In this document: one piece after another, positions 1 to 11,009 of the stretch
Numbering within the stretch: position 1 is the first letter of the stretch
Layout: the number at the start of each line of letters is the position of its first letter
Assembly (NCBI RefSeq): GCF_003597395.2
Contig: NC_133773.1
Location: 72,321,972-72,385,971 of the forward strand
DNA: 64,000 bases
Reading direction: 5' to 3'
Source of the DNA: Chelonoidis abingdonii
Taxonomy: Eukaryota > Chordata > Testudines > Testudinidae
Notes under the pieces: generated by a model
What the model was told of the DNA's origin: nothing
The model's input: the letters and a program-made list of their open reading frames with translations, nothing else
Databases searched by the model: none
Translations under genes and position numbers: made by a program

Positions 1-1017
1 ACTGAGACACTAATTAAAAGCAGTAATAGACCCTTTCTCCTTTGAATGATCTAAGAAACTGTAAGGTAAGAAGGTGCATGAATGTGGCTCTGTGGAACCA
101 ATACAGTCCGGGTGTCCGTGGTACTGGAATGTTATGTAGCTGTCTTCTCCATACACCCCACGCTGCAGATTAACTAGCAGTAACATTTCACAATAATTCA
201 ATGAAACAGCTGTCCCAAAATAGACATTTGACTTAATCCTGGCACTGACACAGAATTGCTGGGTAAAATTCCACGTAACCATTCCATAAGTCTCAAAGAT
301 GGGTCTAAAACACCACGGCAGGTTGCAAAAGCCTACTAAATGAGTCCTTAATCTGGTATCTAATATTCCATCTGCAGATAAAGATTTGATATAAAGAATG
401 ATCTGTTTGGATTCCTTCTGTGCTAAGGTACGTCCTTCTCGAACCACAATAAATCTAGGTGACTTCTGGGAATACCCAGTCATAATTTACGTAACTCCCA
501 AGTTCTCACTTCACGTCCTGATTTGGTAGCAAAACTAGCCCACATGTGCCCTAGTGTGTACGGAAGAAAAACAGATGGACTTTGCACATAGCAAAGTGAA
601 GTCATGTTTTTAAACTTGTTAGCTGGTCATGGTCAACACATGTGGGAACTTAGAGTGAACCACAACTAGATAAAATATTTTTTTAAAGTATTATTTGCCA
701 GGCCTGCACAATATAGAAATTATTTTAAATCCTGTTAGCCAACACATTTTAAAACACAACTTATTTGTTGAGTCAAGACATGACCTAAGAGAATTAGCAT
801 ATGAGAGATGGCACTCACTCGTGCTTAATAGCTAAAGCCTTAAGGAATTTCTTTACATTAAGGACACCCAGATAATACCTCATCTACAGAAAACCACATG
901 CTATCTGGTCAGAAACTAACAATTCAGAGACCTTTCAACAGGAGTAGGAAACAGGAACAGCAAATGTGTCTTCAGTTTCTCTATTGCTCTGTACATGTTA
1001 AGCAGCATTTTTATATA
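1..1017. other. NEK1 intron, no identified element; one 157-codon minus-strand ORF
   Basis: This is intronic sequence downstream of E16. A 474-bp open frame runs on the minus strand from 483 to 10 with Met at 483 and several Cys and aromatic residues. I recognise no domain or repeat family in it, see no splice signals tying it to NEK1, and treat it as unexplained. Confidence 0.5.
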
Positions 1018-2444
1018 CAGTAGAACCTCAGAGTTATGAACACGTCAGGAATCAAGGTTGTTCGTAACTCTGAACAAAATTTTATGGTTGTTTTCAAAAG
1101 TTTACAACTGAACATTGACTTCATACAGCTTTGAAACTTTATTATACAGAAGCAAAATACTGCTTCCAACCTTCTTAAATTAAATGAAACAAGCACAGGA
1201 TCAGTTTCGTTCCCTTTTTTCAGTAGTTTATGTTTAACACAGTACTATAGTGTATTTGCTTCTCTTTTTTTTTTTTTTCCTCTGCTGCTGCCTGATTGCA
1301 TACTTCCAGTTCCAAATGAGGTCAGTCCTAGGACCAATCCTATTCAGTTTATTCATAAATGATCTGGAGAAAGGGGTAAACAGTGAGGTGGCAAAGTTTG
1401 CAGATGATACTAAACTGCTCAAGACAGTTAAGACCAAAGCACACTGTGAAGAACTTCAAAAAGATCTCATAAAACTAAGTGTTTGGGCAACAAAATGGCA
1501 AATGAAATTTAAGGTGAATAAATGTAAAGTAATGCACAGTGGAAAAAATAACCCCAACTATACATATAATATGATGGGGGCTAATTTAGCTACAATGAGT
1601 CAGGAAAAAGATCTTGGAGTCATCATGGCTAGTTCTCTGAAGATGTCCACGCAGAGTGCAGAGGCAGTCAAAAAAAGGAATCAGGATGTTAGGAATCATT
1701 AAAAAGGGGATAGAGAATAAGACTGAGAATATATTATTGCCCTTATATAAATCAATGGTACGCCCACATCTTGAATACTGTGTACAGATGTGGTCTCCTC
1801 ATCTCAAAAAAGATATACTGGCACTAGAAGGATTCAGAGAAGGGCAACTAAAATCATTAGAGATTTGGAGAGGGTCCCATATGAGGAAAGATTAAAGAGG
1901 CTAGGACTCTTCAGCTTGGAAAGAGGAGGACTAAGGGGGGATATGACAAAATCATGAGTGATGCGAGAAAGTGGATAAGAAAGTTATTTTACTTATTCCC
2001 ATAATACAGAACTAGGGGTCACCAACATGAATTTAAAAAGTAGGCGAGTTTAAAACAAATAAAAGGAAGTTCTTCTTCACGCGCATACAGTCAACTTGTG
2101 GAACTCCTTACCTGAGGAGGTTGTGAAGGCTAGGACTACAACAGCATTAAAAGAGAACTGGATAAATTCATGCAGGTTAAGTCCATAAATGGCTATTAGC
2201 CAGGATGGGTAAGGAATGGTGTCCCTAGTCTCTGTTCGTCAGAGGATAGAGATGAATGGCAGGAGAGAGATCACTTGATCATTGCCTGTTAGGTTCAAGC
2301 CCTCTGGGGCACCTGGCATTGGCCACCGTTGGTAGACAGATACTGAGCTAGATGACCCTTTGGTCTGACGCGGTACGGCTGTTCTTATGTTCTTATGACC
2401 AGTTAGTTCGTAACTCTAGTGTTCGTAATGCTGAGGTTCTACTC
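1018..2444. mobile_element. Non-autonomous DNA transposon at a TA target, split by CR1
   Basis: The left end reads CAGTAGAACCTCAG... just after TA (1016-1017), and the right end reads ...CTGAGGTTCTACTC just before TA (2445-2446). The terminal inverted repeats extend over about 26 bp (acctcagagttatgaacac against gtgttcgtaatgctgaggt). A TA target points to the Tc1/mariner/pogo (Tigger) superfamily. About 300 bp of its own sequence is left of the CR1 and about 47 bp right of it; no transposase frame remains. Confidence 0.8.
1320..2397 (+). mobile_element. CR1 LINE, 5'-truncated 3' end, inside a DNA transposon
   Basis: The translation shows CR1 reverse transcriptase from the SVLGPILFSLFINDL block through FADDTKLL (active-site box as FADD), WQMKFKVNKCKVMH and KDLGVIMASSLK. 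A frame change near 1690 is followed by [20 protein letters not shown]. The 3' UTR ends with the repeated octamer-like tail gttcttatgttcttatg at 2397, the usual CR1 3' terminus. Only the 3' part was inserted, as is normal for CR1. Confidence 0.92.
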
Positions 2445-2446
2445 TA

Positions 2447-4128
2447 ACAGCTTAATAAAATGCACCCATCCACTGATTTAGGCAGAACATATACAATCTT
2501 TATCATTAAGGGATGATTTTCAAAGGTGGGTACCTAACTGTCCTAAGTCTCCCCCTAAAACAACATGTACGCAACCCTTGGGTTCACTTCTGACAACAGC
2601 TCAGAGATCTGTACAACATGGTACATGGACTTCAAGAGGAGATTTGTGTTTCCAATTTAATGTATGGAGCATTTTTTTCAATTGCCAATAGAAACCCAGA
2701 AGTACTGTCATAAAGCTTACATTAACAAATTTTGCAAAATAGCTAGTGTAGTCTAGTAGTTAAAACCCAGAAATCTCAACTTCCAGTTCCAAATTTTAAA
2801 TCGCCAGTTCTACCACTAACGCTCTCCATGACTGTGGTAAAAATTACAGTCTTGACCAAATTACAAGTTTAATCCAGTATTGCCTACCTAATGTGTTCAA
2901 AAAGCTTAAGATTATCTTCAAATCATGACATCTTTAAAGCACTATATTACAGGTTTTTATTTTTGACCTCTGGATTTTGAGCATGTAGGAGTTGTGTTTT
3001 CAAGCTTTTCTCTGTACCATAAGGTCTAAAAAACTCTTTTAAAATTATAAATGAAAGCTAAGATTCTCATGAAATAATGCCCCAGCTCCTGGAGTCATAT
3101 TAAGAAGACTTCAATAGTGAAAGACTTTGTGATAAAATTTCAAGAGTGAGCAACACTTTTAATTACCTGTAAAATGGGGATATCTATAGAGACAAGTGGG
3201 AACTAGGAGGAGAAAAGTAGTAGTAGTTTGAGAGGCTCATTTAATTTCTAGAAAGGTCTTTGAGATATCTCATAAAAAGGTACCATTATAAATCGAAGTA
3301 CTATACTACAAGGACATCACATATTTTTGGTTTGTTGAGACATACCCTACATCAATCCAAGAATGATAGAGATATCTATACCACCTCATTTCTTGAATAC
3401 TGTTATTCTTTTACACTTACATAAATTATACTGTATTCCCACACAATGTAGAACTCATTAAAATTCATTCATTTATTCTGACCACTTTCTAAATTTTCAT
3501 GTTTGCCTTTTTTTAAGCAGTACTAAAATATTCTGCTTTTAACCAGAATTTTAGAACTTGACTTTAGCACAGCATTTTATGCTGCTAACATCACATTCTA
3601 AAAGCAGCAAGGTAATGGGATTTTCTGAAACTAACTAAATCATATTTTCAGTTCCACTGCATTAATAGATATTCCTAGTAATGGCAAGGTTGAAAAATTT
3701 CACATCTGTGGTATGCTTTATCCGAATGCAGCTTCTCATTTACTCCAGTCACACCAGCTAATATTCCCTGTTCACATTTATGTGACACAATCATGCACAG
3801 TAGATGGAAAAAGATTATGTGAGCAGTACAGTGTCTTGGACCTTTCCTGAAGGTAACCGTTCTAGATAACAAAGTTACTTCATACTTATTTGTAATCATT
3901 GTCCATTGAAGACTAAACATTTCCCTTCAACACTGGTTATAGTCTATGACCCTAAATAAAATCTAATCATAATATGATTTTTCCAAGCTTTGCAATAAAA
4001 TGAAGCTTAATTCTGTATAATGTCTTTTATACAGACTGTATGCTAAAGCCCTTCATAGAATTGTTAGTGATATAAATACAGAATTCAGTAACATCAGTAA
4101 GAGAAATTACAACTAACAACGTTTATAC
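2447..4128. other. NEK1 intron, AT-rich, nothing identified
   Basis: About 1.7 kb of AT-rich sequence without a recognisable exon, repeat or RNA gene. I looked for the missing C-terminal NEK1 exon here on the minus strand and did not find it. An 81-codon open frame at 3675-3920 has no recognisable content. Confidence 0.6.
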
Positions 4129-4340
4129 CTGACTGCCATTCTTCATTAAGTACACTTTCACTGCTGGGGTTGTTGTCATCCTCATCATCCTGCTCTGTAT
4201 CATTTGTTATGCGTGCTGCAGTATCTGCCTTTAAGGTAGACAACTCCTCTTCACTGAATTCCTCACTAGGCTGCTCCCTAAGTAACTGTTCCATTGAGGC
4301 CTGAAGCGCCCGCAAGTCTGTATCTGCCTCACCAAATGTA
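4129..4340 (-). CDS. NEK1: NEK1 exon E16 ([13 protein letters not shown] acidic tail)
   Basis: This 212-bp exon completes the Ile codon from E15 and ends one base into a codon before GTATAA. It encodes [20 protein letters not shown], then [19 protein letters not shown], then [20 protein letters not shown] and EWQS. The human equivalent contains [20 protein letters not shown] and DNPSSESALNEEWHSD. It is the last NEK1 exon in the window; the remaining C-terminus (the HLEELRLHLEQEMGF region) was not found in 1-4128. It lies between two same-strand CR1 copies. Confidence 0.97.
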
Positions 4341-4564
4341 CTGGGAGAAGAGAAATATATACAAATAATATATAAAGTTAACACCATCCAGACAGTTCTC
4401 GAAGTTCTCCTAAATCTGAACCAAAATGTTCAGGCATGTTCTTGCAAAAAGAGAGTGATATTTCCCCTCCTTATCTTAGGTAGAAAGGTCATTCCAAACG
4501 TTATACTTCTGTGGCAGTTAGACTATGACACTGGCAAATGATACGTTACCATTTTTTCTTAAAA

Positions 4565-5193
4565 AACACATCTTGTACAGTGACCCCTCCCCCATCTGCG
4601 TACCCAGAACCCGTGCCCCAAGCTCCCTCCACATCAGGAGCCCCCCACACCCAGAAACTCCTTGCACCCCTTCTGCATCAGAATCCCCCTGCACTCAGAA
4701 CCCCCCTACCAAGCCCCCCAAATTGTCACCCCATGAGCCTCAGACCCTGCATCAGGAGCTCCCCATACCCAGACCCCCCGCACAGCTATACCATGACCAC
4801 TCAGACCCATTCCTCCAGCTCCCCATCCCCCATAACACACTGAGCCCTAACCACCTTCACCTGGACTCCCCAGCAGAGTCCTATTCTCCCTCCACCCAGA
4901 CCCCTCACCAAGCTGCCCGCACCCAGATTGTGCCACACAGAACCCTGGTACTCTTGAGGGAATTCTGCACCAAAAAAATTAAACAATTTAAAATTCTACA
5001 TATTTTAATTGTCAAAACAACAATATAATCACACCATTTTCAATTATTTTGGTAATTTATTTCAGAATACTTGTTAGCAAATACTTGAAAATGGCGTGAT
5101 TACATTGCGGTGTTTTTGACAAATTCAATATGCAGAATTATAAAATAGTGTGGCAGAATTTTCATTTTTTGGTGCAGAATTCCCTCAGGAGTA
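4565..5193 (+). mobile_element. GC-rich minisatellite block ending in an AT-rich fold-back
   Basis: Positions 4565-4940 are a Pro-codon-rich, C-rich block of degenerate short repeats (ccccagacccc, catcaggagctccc). It is followed at 4949-5193 by an imperfect palindrome: actcttgagggaattctgcac on the left and gtgcagaattccctcaggagt on the right, with inner arms aatcacaccattttcaa and ttgaaaatggcgtgatt. A related unit in the opposite orientation occurs at about 58250-59020. It is probably one non-autonomous DNA transposon family; the superfamily is not determined. Confidence 0.65.
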
Positions 5194-5199
5194 TTGTTG

Positions 5200-6529
5200 A
5201 GGAACAGTCAACATGGCTTTTGTAAAGGGAAATCATGCCTCATCAATCTGTTAGAATTCTTTGATGGGATCAAAAACATGTGGACAAGGGTAGCTCAGTG
5301 GCTACCGGGTACTTGGACTTTCAGAAAGTCCTTGACAAGGTCCCTCACCAAAGGCTCTTAAGCAAAGTAGGCAGTCAGAGGATAAGAAAGAAGGTCATCT
5401 CATGGATCAGTAACTGGTTACGAGACAGGAAACAGTAGGAATAAATGGTCAGTTTTCATAGAGGAGAGAGGTGAACGGTGGGGTTCCCCTCCAGGATCTG
5501 ACTGGGACCAGTGCAGTTAAGCATATTCAGAAATGATCTGGAAAAGGGGTAAACAGGTGGCAAAGTTTGCAGATGATACTAAATCACTTAACTATCTTAA
5601 GTCCAAAGAAGACTGCGAAGAATAACAAAGGGATCTCACCAAACTGGGTGACTAGATAAGAAAATAGCAGATGTGCAAATTAATGCACACCAGAAAAAAT
5701 AATCCCAGCTATACCTACAAAGCGATGGGGTCTAAATTAACTGTTACCACTCAAGAAAAAGATCTTGGAGTCATTGTGGATAGTTCTCTGAAAACATCTG
5801 CTCAATGTGCAGCAGGAGTGAAAAAAAGCTAACAATGTTAGGAACCATTAGGAAATGAATACATACTAAAACAGAAAATATGCCATATTCAATGGTATAC
5901 GCACACCTTGAATATGGCATGCAGTTTTGCTCACCCGCACTCAAAAAAAGATATGTTAGAACTGGGAAAAGTACAGAGAAGAGGGGGAAAAAAGATTAGG
6001 GGTATGGAACAGCTTCCATATAAGGAGAGATTAAAAAGACAAACTGTTCAACTTGGAAAACATCACTAAGGGGGGGTCTATTATGGAGGGGTATAAAATC
6101 ACGACATGATGTTGAGAAAGTGAATAAGGAAGTGTTATTTATCCCTTTATATAACACAAAAATCAGGGTTCACTCAATGAAATTAATAGGCAGCAAGTTT
6201 AAAAGAAACAAAAGGAATTAGTTCTTTACACAAAACACACAGTCAACCTGTGGGACTCGTTGCCTGGAGATGTTGTAAAAGGCCAAAAGTATTACTGGGT
6301 TAAAAAAAAAAGAATGAGAATTTCATGGAAGGTAAGTCCATCAATGGCTATTAGACAAGATGGTCAGGGACAACTCCATGTTGTGTGTCCCCCTAAGCTT
6401 CTGACTACCAGAAACTGGGATTGGCAACAGGATAGATCACTTGACTGCACTGTTCCATTCATTCCCTCTGGAGCATCTAGCACTGGGCTAGATGGACCAT
6501 TAGTCTGATGCAGCAGGGCCATTCTTATG
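5200..6529 (+). mobile_element. CR1 LINE, 5'-truncated
   Basis: The sequence begins within the RT domain (gtcaacatggcttttgtaaag, then LLEFFDGI-like reading) and passes gcaaagtttgcagatgatact, which encodes the AKFADDT box. It ends with the CR1 3' UTR (gctagatggaccattagtctgatgcagcagggccattcttatg). It has multiple frameshifts and stops. It is same-strand with the CR1 at 1320-2397, and NEK1 exon E16 lies between the two. Confidence 0.88.
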
Positions 6530-6559
6530 CAACAGAGAAGGGGGAGAGACAAGGTAGCA

Positions 6560-7621
6560 ATGCAAAGAGAAGGCATGACACAGTAGAAGCAATCGGGAAG
6601 GATAACAATCTTTTCAGCAGCATTCTGGATGCATATGCATGGGGCAAGATTGCATTTGTCAAGACCACAGTAAACTATGTTGCAGTAATCAAAACACAAG
6701 ATGAGGAGAAGCCTAGATGAGATTTTTGGCTCTGCAGGTGGAGAGGAAAGGCTGCATTTTAAATACGTTATGCAGAAAGAATCAACAAGATTTAGACATA
6801 ACGTGAGCAGATCTACAAAGAGATCCATGTCAAAGATGACACCTAGGTTATTGAACTGAGTGACAGACAGGTGGCTGGCGTAGTCCACAGTGATCAAGAA
6901 AGGAAGTCGCAGGTAGAATTGCAATGGGAGGGCTGGGTGGAGAAGAGATTAAAAATTCTGTTTCAGCCATGTTCTGTTTGAGCTGACAACTAGATATACA
7001 CTAGGAGAGGACAAAGAGACAGGCAAAGATTACAATTTGGACAGAAGGCGACAGGTCTAGAATAGAGAGGTAGATCCATGAATCTTCCGCATAGAAATGG
7101 TAATTTAATTTGTGTCCGCAGATAAGATTACCCAAAGATAAGGTATAGAGGGAGAAGAGGAGACGACTGAAAGAGCTGTACAGGCGACCCTTCAAAGGAC
7201 ACGCTAAAGGAACAATTAGAGAGGTAGGAGAAAAACAAGGAGAGGATAGAGCCATGGATATCAATGGAAGACAAGATTTCAAGAAGAGCATGGTCAGTTA
7301 TGACATGGCAACCACCTTTGACAAAGAGAACAAGGATGGAGTATTGGGCTCTGAACTTCAACTAGAAAAGAGTCGTTAGCGTCAACAAGAGTTTGGTTTT
7401 AGTGGCATGCAAGGGGCCTGAAGAGCATCTAGGAATGAACTAGAGGAGATGAATTCCAGACAATAGTTGCTGACAGTGCATTCAATGAGCTTAGAGATGA
7501 AAGGAAAGAAGAAGATGGAGTGGTAGTTGGAGAGGCAAGAGGTCTTAAGGGTAGGGTTTTGGTTTAAGATGGGAGAGACTAAAACATACCTCTGTTTTGT
7601 ATGCAGTGTTGTTGTAGCCAT
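6560..7621 (-). mobile_element. L2-type LINE remnant (RT domain)
   Basis: Minus-strand frames read in order give RT pieces of the L2 kind: VSPILNQNPTLKTSCLSNYH, LSNCSFSVSFEGS, LLFSLYTLSLGNLICGH with YHFYAEDSWIYLS (the YADD box decayed to YAED), NNLGVIFDMDL and CFDYCNIVYCGLDKCNLAP. Frames shift several times, so it is an old inactive copy. It abuts the CR1 on the left and a Penelope-derived palindrome on the right. Confidence 0.75.
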
Positions 7622-8000
7622 GTTAGTCCCACGATATTAGAGATACAAGGTGTGTGAGGTTATCTTTTATTGGACCAATTTCTGACAACGTTTTGAGCTA
7701 CAGAGAGCTCTTCCCCATGTCTGGGAAAGGTATTTAGCTGAGATACTCTGGGTAAAAGGTTGAACAGATCGTTTAGCATAAGTACTTAGCACAAATTCTA
7801 AGGGACCATTCAAGGACCACTTCACTTTGAATGGTCCCTTAGAGTATGTGCTAACTACTTATGCTAAACTACCTGTTCCACCTGGCACTTATGCGTGACA
7901 CTCTAAGTACCTTTTCCAGACACGAGGAAGAGCTCTGTGTAGCTCAAAACCTTCTCTCTTTCACGAACAGAAGTTGGTCCAATAAAAAAGATAAAGTACA
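7613..8000. mobile_element. Palindromic Penelope-type terminal unit without coding sequence
   Basis: The left arm starts gtagccatgttagtccca and runs to agggaccattcaa at 7813. The right arm starts ttgaatggtccct at 7827 and runs back through gaagagctctgtgtagctc and gttggtccaataaaa. The two arms are inverted copies of the terminal repeat seen at both ends of the Penelope element at 11010-12554, joined here across a 13-base spacer with nothing between. Confidence 0.75.
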
Positions 8001-8112
8001 AGTACACGTGGATGAGGATAATAGTTATTTTCTAGTGGATTTCAGTTAAGTGAAGAGGTCTTTATTATCTCTCTATATTTTTTGCAGTAGTTGATAAATA
8101 TTTTATGCTTAC

Positions 8113-8267
8113 ATGTCTTCAGAATCAGAATGCCCTTCTTTGACATGCTCATCTTCCATATCCTCTATTTCAAGGTTGTCTTGATGTTGTACATCTGCTA
8201 CAATGGGAACATCAACTAGTGTTCTGTATAACTTGGAAAGATCTGGGAGTGAACACGTTCTTAACAT
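8113..8267 (-). CDS. NEK1: NEK1 exon E15 ([13 protein letters not shown])
   Basis: This 155-bp exon starts phase 0 after ccttttcag and ends with two bases of an Ile codon before GTAAGC. It encodes [20 protein letters not shown], then [20 protein letters not shown], then GHSDSED. Mammals have [31 protein letters not shown] and GPSDSEDIVFEE. This is the start of the acidic C-terminal region that leads into the part contacting C21orf2/CFAP410 (known family fact). Confidence 0.97.
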
Positions 8268-11009
8268 CTGAAAAGGTCATAAAAAACTTCAGATTAGGAT
8301 ATTCAATAAAACAAGAAACAGAACTGGAAATTAAAGATCAAACCAATGCCCTATTTAAAATATTATTAAAATCAAACCAATGCCCTATTTAAAATATTAT
8401 TAAAAAACTCTACACAGTTAGTAAACTAAGTATGGAACATATGAGACTGCATGTTTTGCCTTTCCACTAAATTGGGAAAATGTTCCTTTTACTTGAAGTG
8501 TTGAGAAGGTCTGAGAAACTCAGAACACATGTAAACTGATTTATATTCTTTTTATATAAGAGACTGTTCATTCTCTCGCTAATTATCTTTTTAAAAAATA
8601 AGAACTTTACTGGAGGTAAAAAACTATATCATTTGTCCAACATAATTATACATACATTAGGTCGAGTACAGACATTTCCTAAAAAAGTCATCATCAGTTC
8701 ACTATCATCTGAAAACCACCTCCACAAAAGAAATTTCTCAATTAATTTATTAAAACCACCTTGTATAATTAAAATTGGAAGATTTTTTTTTTAAATGTCA
8801 GTTTATTTTGCACTAACTGAGAGATGCAAAAGCAAATAAATACAAGTCAATTCAGTTTTTTTAATAGTACATTTCAAGTCAGTTTCATTTACAGGTTCTC
8901 ATCCATAGCAGTGTTTTGGAATGTTAGTGGTAAACAATAAAGAATATTTATTTGTTTAAAAAAATATTGATTTTACTGTCAACAGAAATTTTTAAAAAAT
9001 AGAATAAAGTAATCGTTCGCTTTGTGCTCAAACAAGAAGGATATGGTTTCTAGAAATCATATTGTACGTTACACACATTCTTGTTGAAACAAAAAACTCT
9101 AAGGCCTACACTATGAAGTTTGCCAGAAAAACGGCATTCTGAAAATACAGCCTTGAAATATATCAACACGATTTTGAATCCTCCTGACAAAACCCTGAAC
9201 TTTTGCTGGAAAGTTAAACCAGGTCCCCACAATGACAGTGTGAATGCTAAAGTAGTTGTACCAGCAGTACAGTACTCCAGTAACAAGCCGACAAGGCAAC
9301 TGCTTCCACTGCAGTGACCACTCTGATCAAAGAAGTCTGCTGCCCTGGAGTGAAACTCAGAGTTCACCACTAAAATTGAAAAAAGCACCCCCACCTCAGG
9401 AATGTTCCTAACATGATTTATAACCACCAAGGTTGCAAAAACGCAGGGAAATTAGGGAGGATACAGAAAGAGACTCAACAAATGGTAAAATAAGCTCTGA
9501 CCTGCGTTTTATGCTGACCATCTGGACAAAGGAGACATGAAAGGTAAGTACAACAGGGACAAGTTTCAATGCCAAGCAAATGAGAAGGAGCTACAGCAAG
9601 CTTACCAGGACACAAAGGAGGGAAACAAAAAGTCTAGAACTGCTCCCAAGAGATGCTGCTATTATGTGGAGCTCAATGCCATTCTGAGGAAGGATTCCTA
9701 TTCTTGACAACAGACACCCACGAGCTCCAAAGGAAGGCACCCCAGAACTGCAGAATAAAAAGGAGCTCACTGAGGAGGGGGACATGGATAATGCACAGGG
9801 GATGTGGACAGTACGCAGCCAACGGAAAGCCAGAAGCTCTAACACCTAGATAGCAAACTAATCACTGAGGAAGAGGACCCAGAAAGACAGCATTTATTAC
9901 TCCCATTTATGCAGCTCTTTAAAAACAAACCATCCAACCAACGAACCACTTTCTAATAGCACCAAACGTTTCCCCACTCCCTCAAATGGTAGGTTAATTA
10001 TATTTTAAAGTAACCAGTTTATTTTAAGAGCATGAACTGGCCATACTAGGCAAAAACAACAGAATGAAAATGGGGAGGGGGGGGTACACAAAAAGCATTC
10101 CCAAGTAAATACTTTTGCAAATAGCCCTGACAATCTTGAAACACATTCCTTCACAGGCAATGTAACCAAATAAAATTAAACACACTGCAAACAGGAAAAA
10201 AAATTCCAGCAATTGTAAACTATACACAAACCAATACCTGAGCATTCAAAGTACATATTGGGACAGTGCCTACCTGCTCACAAATAAAATCAAATACATA
10301 CAATTAAAACAGAAAATAGTACTTGCAAACAAACCAATAATTGGGAATCCAGACTACATGATTTTGCAAAACATGCATTGTAACTGACTGGATACAGATT
10401 CAGAAACCCAAAACAAATGATTTGCATGCTGTGGAAAGAGACAGAAACAGTGTCTGGTTAATTCAGAGGGGACTTGCCTTGGTCAACATACTCATCAATC
10501 ACAACCCTCCACTACTTGCAAGGTTGTTGGTTTATTTTGGCCCATGCAGCTTTTGGTCCTCTTGGGCAATTTCACTTAAGATTTCAATCAAGTTTTAATT
10601 GATCTTTTCCTAGACATTTCTAGGCACAGCAGCCTTGTTTCTCCAGCCATAGTAGAAGACCGTCCCACTCTACAAAGGCCCCTGGGGGGAGAGAGGCCAT
10701 TACTGCGAAGAAGCCAGCAGCATACGGCCCAAGCGACTGAATCTTCTTGAATAGATGCCTTTTCCAGACCTTTGGTAGCTTCATGAGCTATGTATCTGCC
10801 AGGATCACAACTACCAGTGGAAAAAAATGTCCCTGCTTCCAGTTTTTTCAAAAAGAGCTGTTGTGATATTTTGGGGGACCTGTCTGTGTAATTTATGGAT
10901 TCTGGCTGAGATTATGAACTCTCTGTATGTTTCTTCATCAGGCTGCCAACTTCATTTGAATGTGCAGCTCTTTGTCTTTTCACTACCGTGTTGAGCTGAC
11001 ATTCCAAAG
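8268..11009. other. NEK1 intron, no confidently identified element
   Basis: AT-rich intron between E15 and the Penelope element. At 8333-8405 a short direct duplication (about 36 bp, aaatcaaaccaatgccctatttaaaatattatt) is present twice. Minus-strand frames at 9050-9430 (126 codons) and 10588-10851 (87 codons) look like decayed repeat or pseudogene fragments, but I could not name a family. Confidence 0.5.
8337..8405. repeat. Short tandem duplication, two copies
   Basis: The phrase caaaccaatgccctatttaa followed by aatattatta occurs twice head to tail, copies about 36 bp each and practically identical, so it is a recent local duplication. Confidence 0.85.

Noticed and set aside
1..4128. Final C-terminal NEK1 exon
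   Set aside because: I searched the minus strand for the HLEELRLHLEQEMGF region and the terminal acidic end and found no matching open reading with splice signals; it must lie outside the window.
4525..5028. A 167-codon proline-rich open frame and an overlapping 101-codon frame
   Set aside because: They follow from the C-rich degenerate tandem repeat in a mobile element; two frames are open at once and there is no domain.
6364..6924. A 186-codon minus-strand frame
   Set aside because: The informative part (NNLGVIFDMDL, CFDYCNIVYCGL) is decayed L2 reverse transcriptase and the rest runs into the antisense of a CR1 tail; it is not a host gene.
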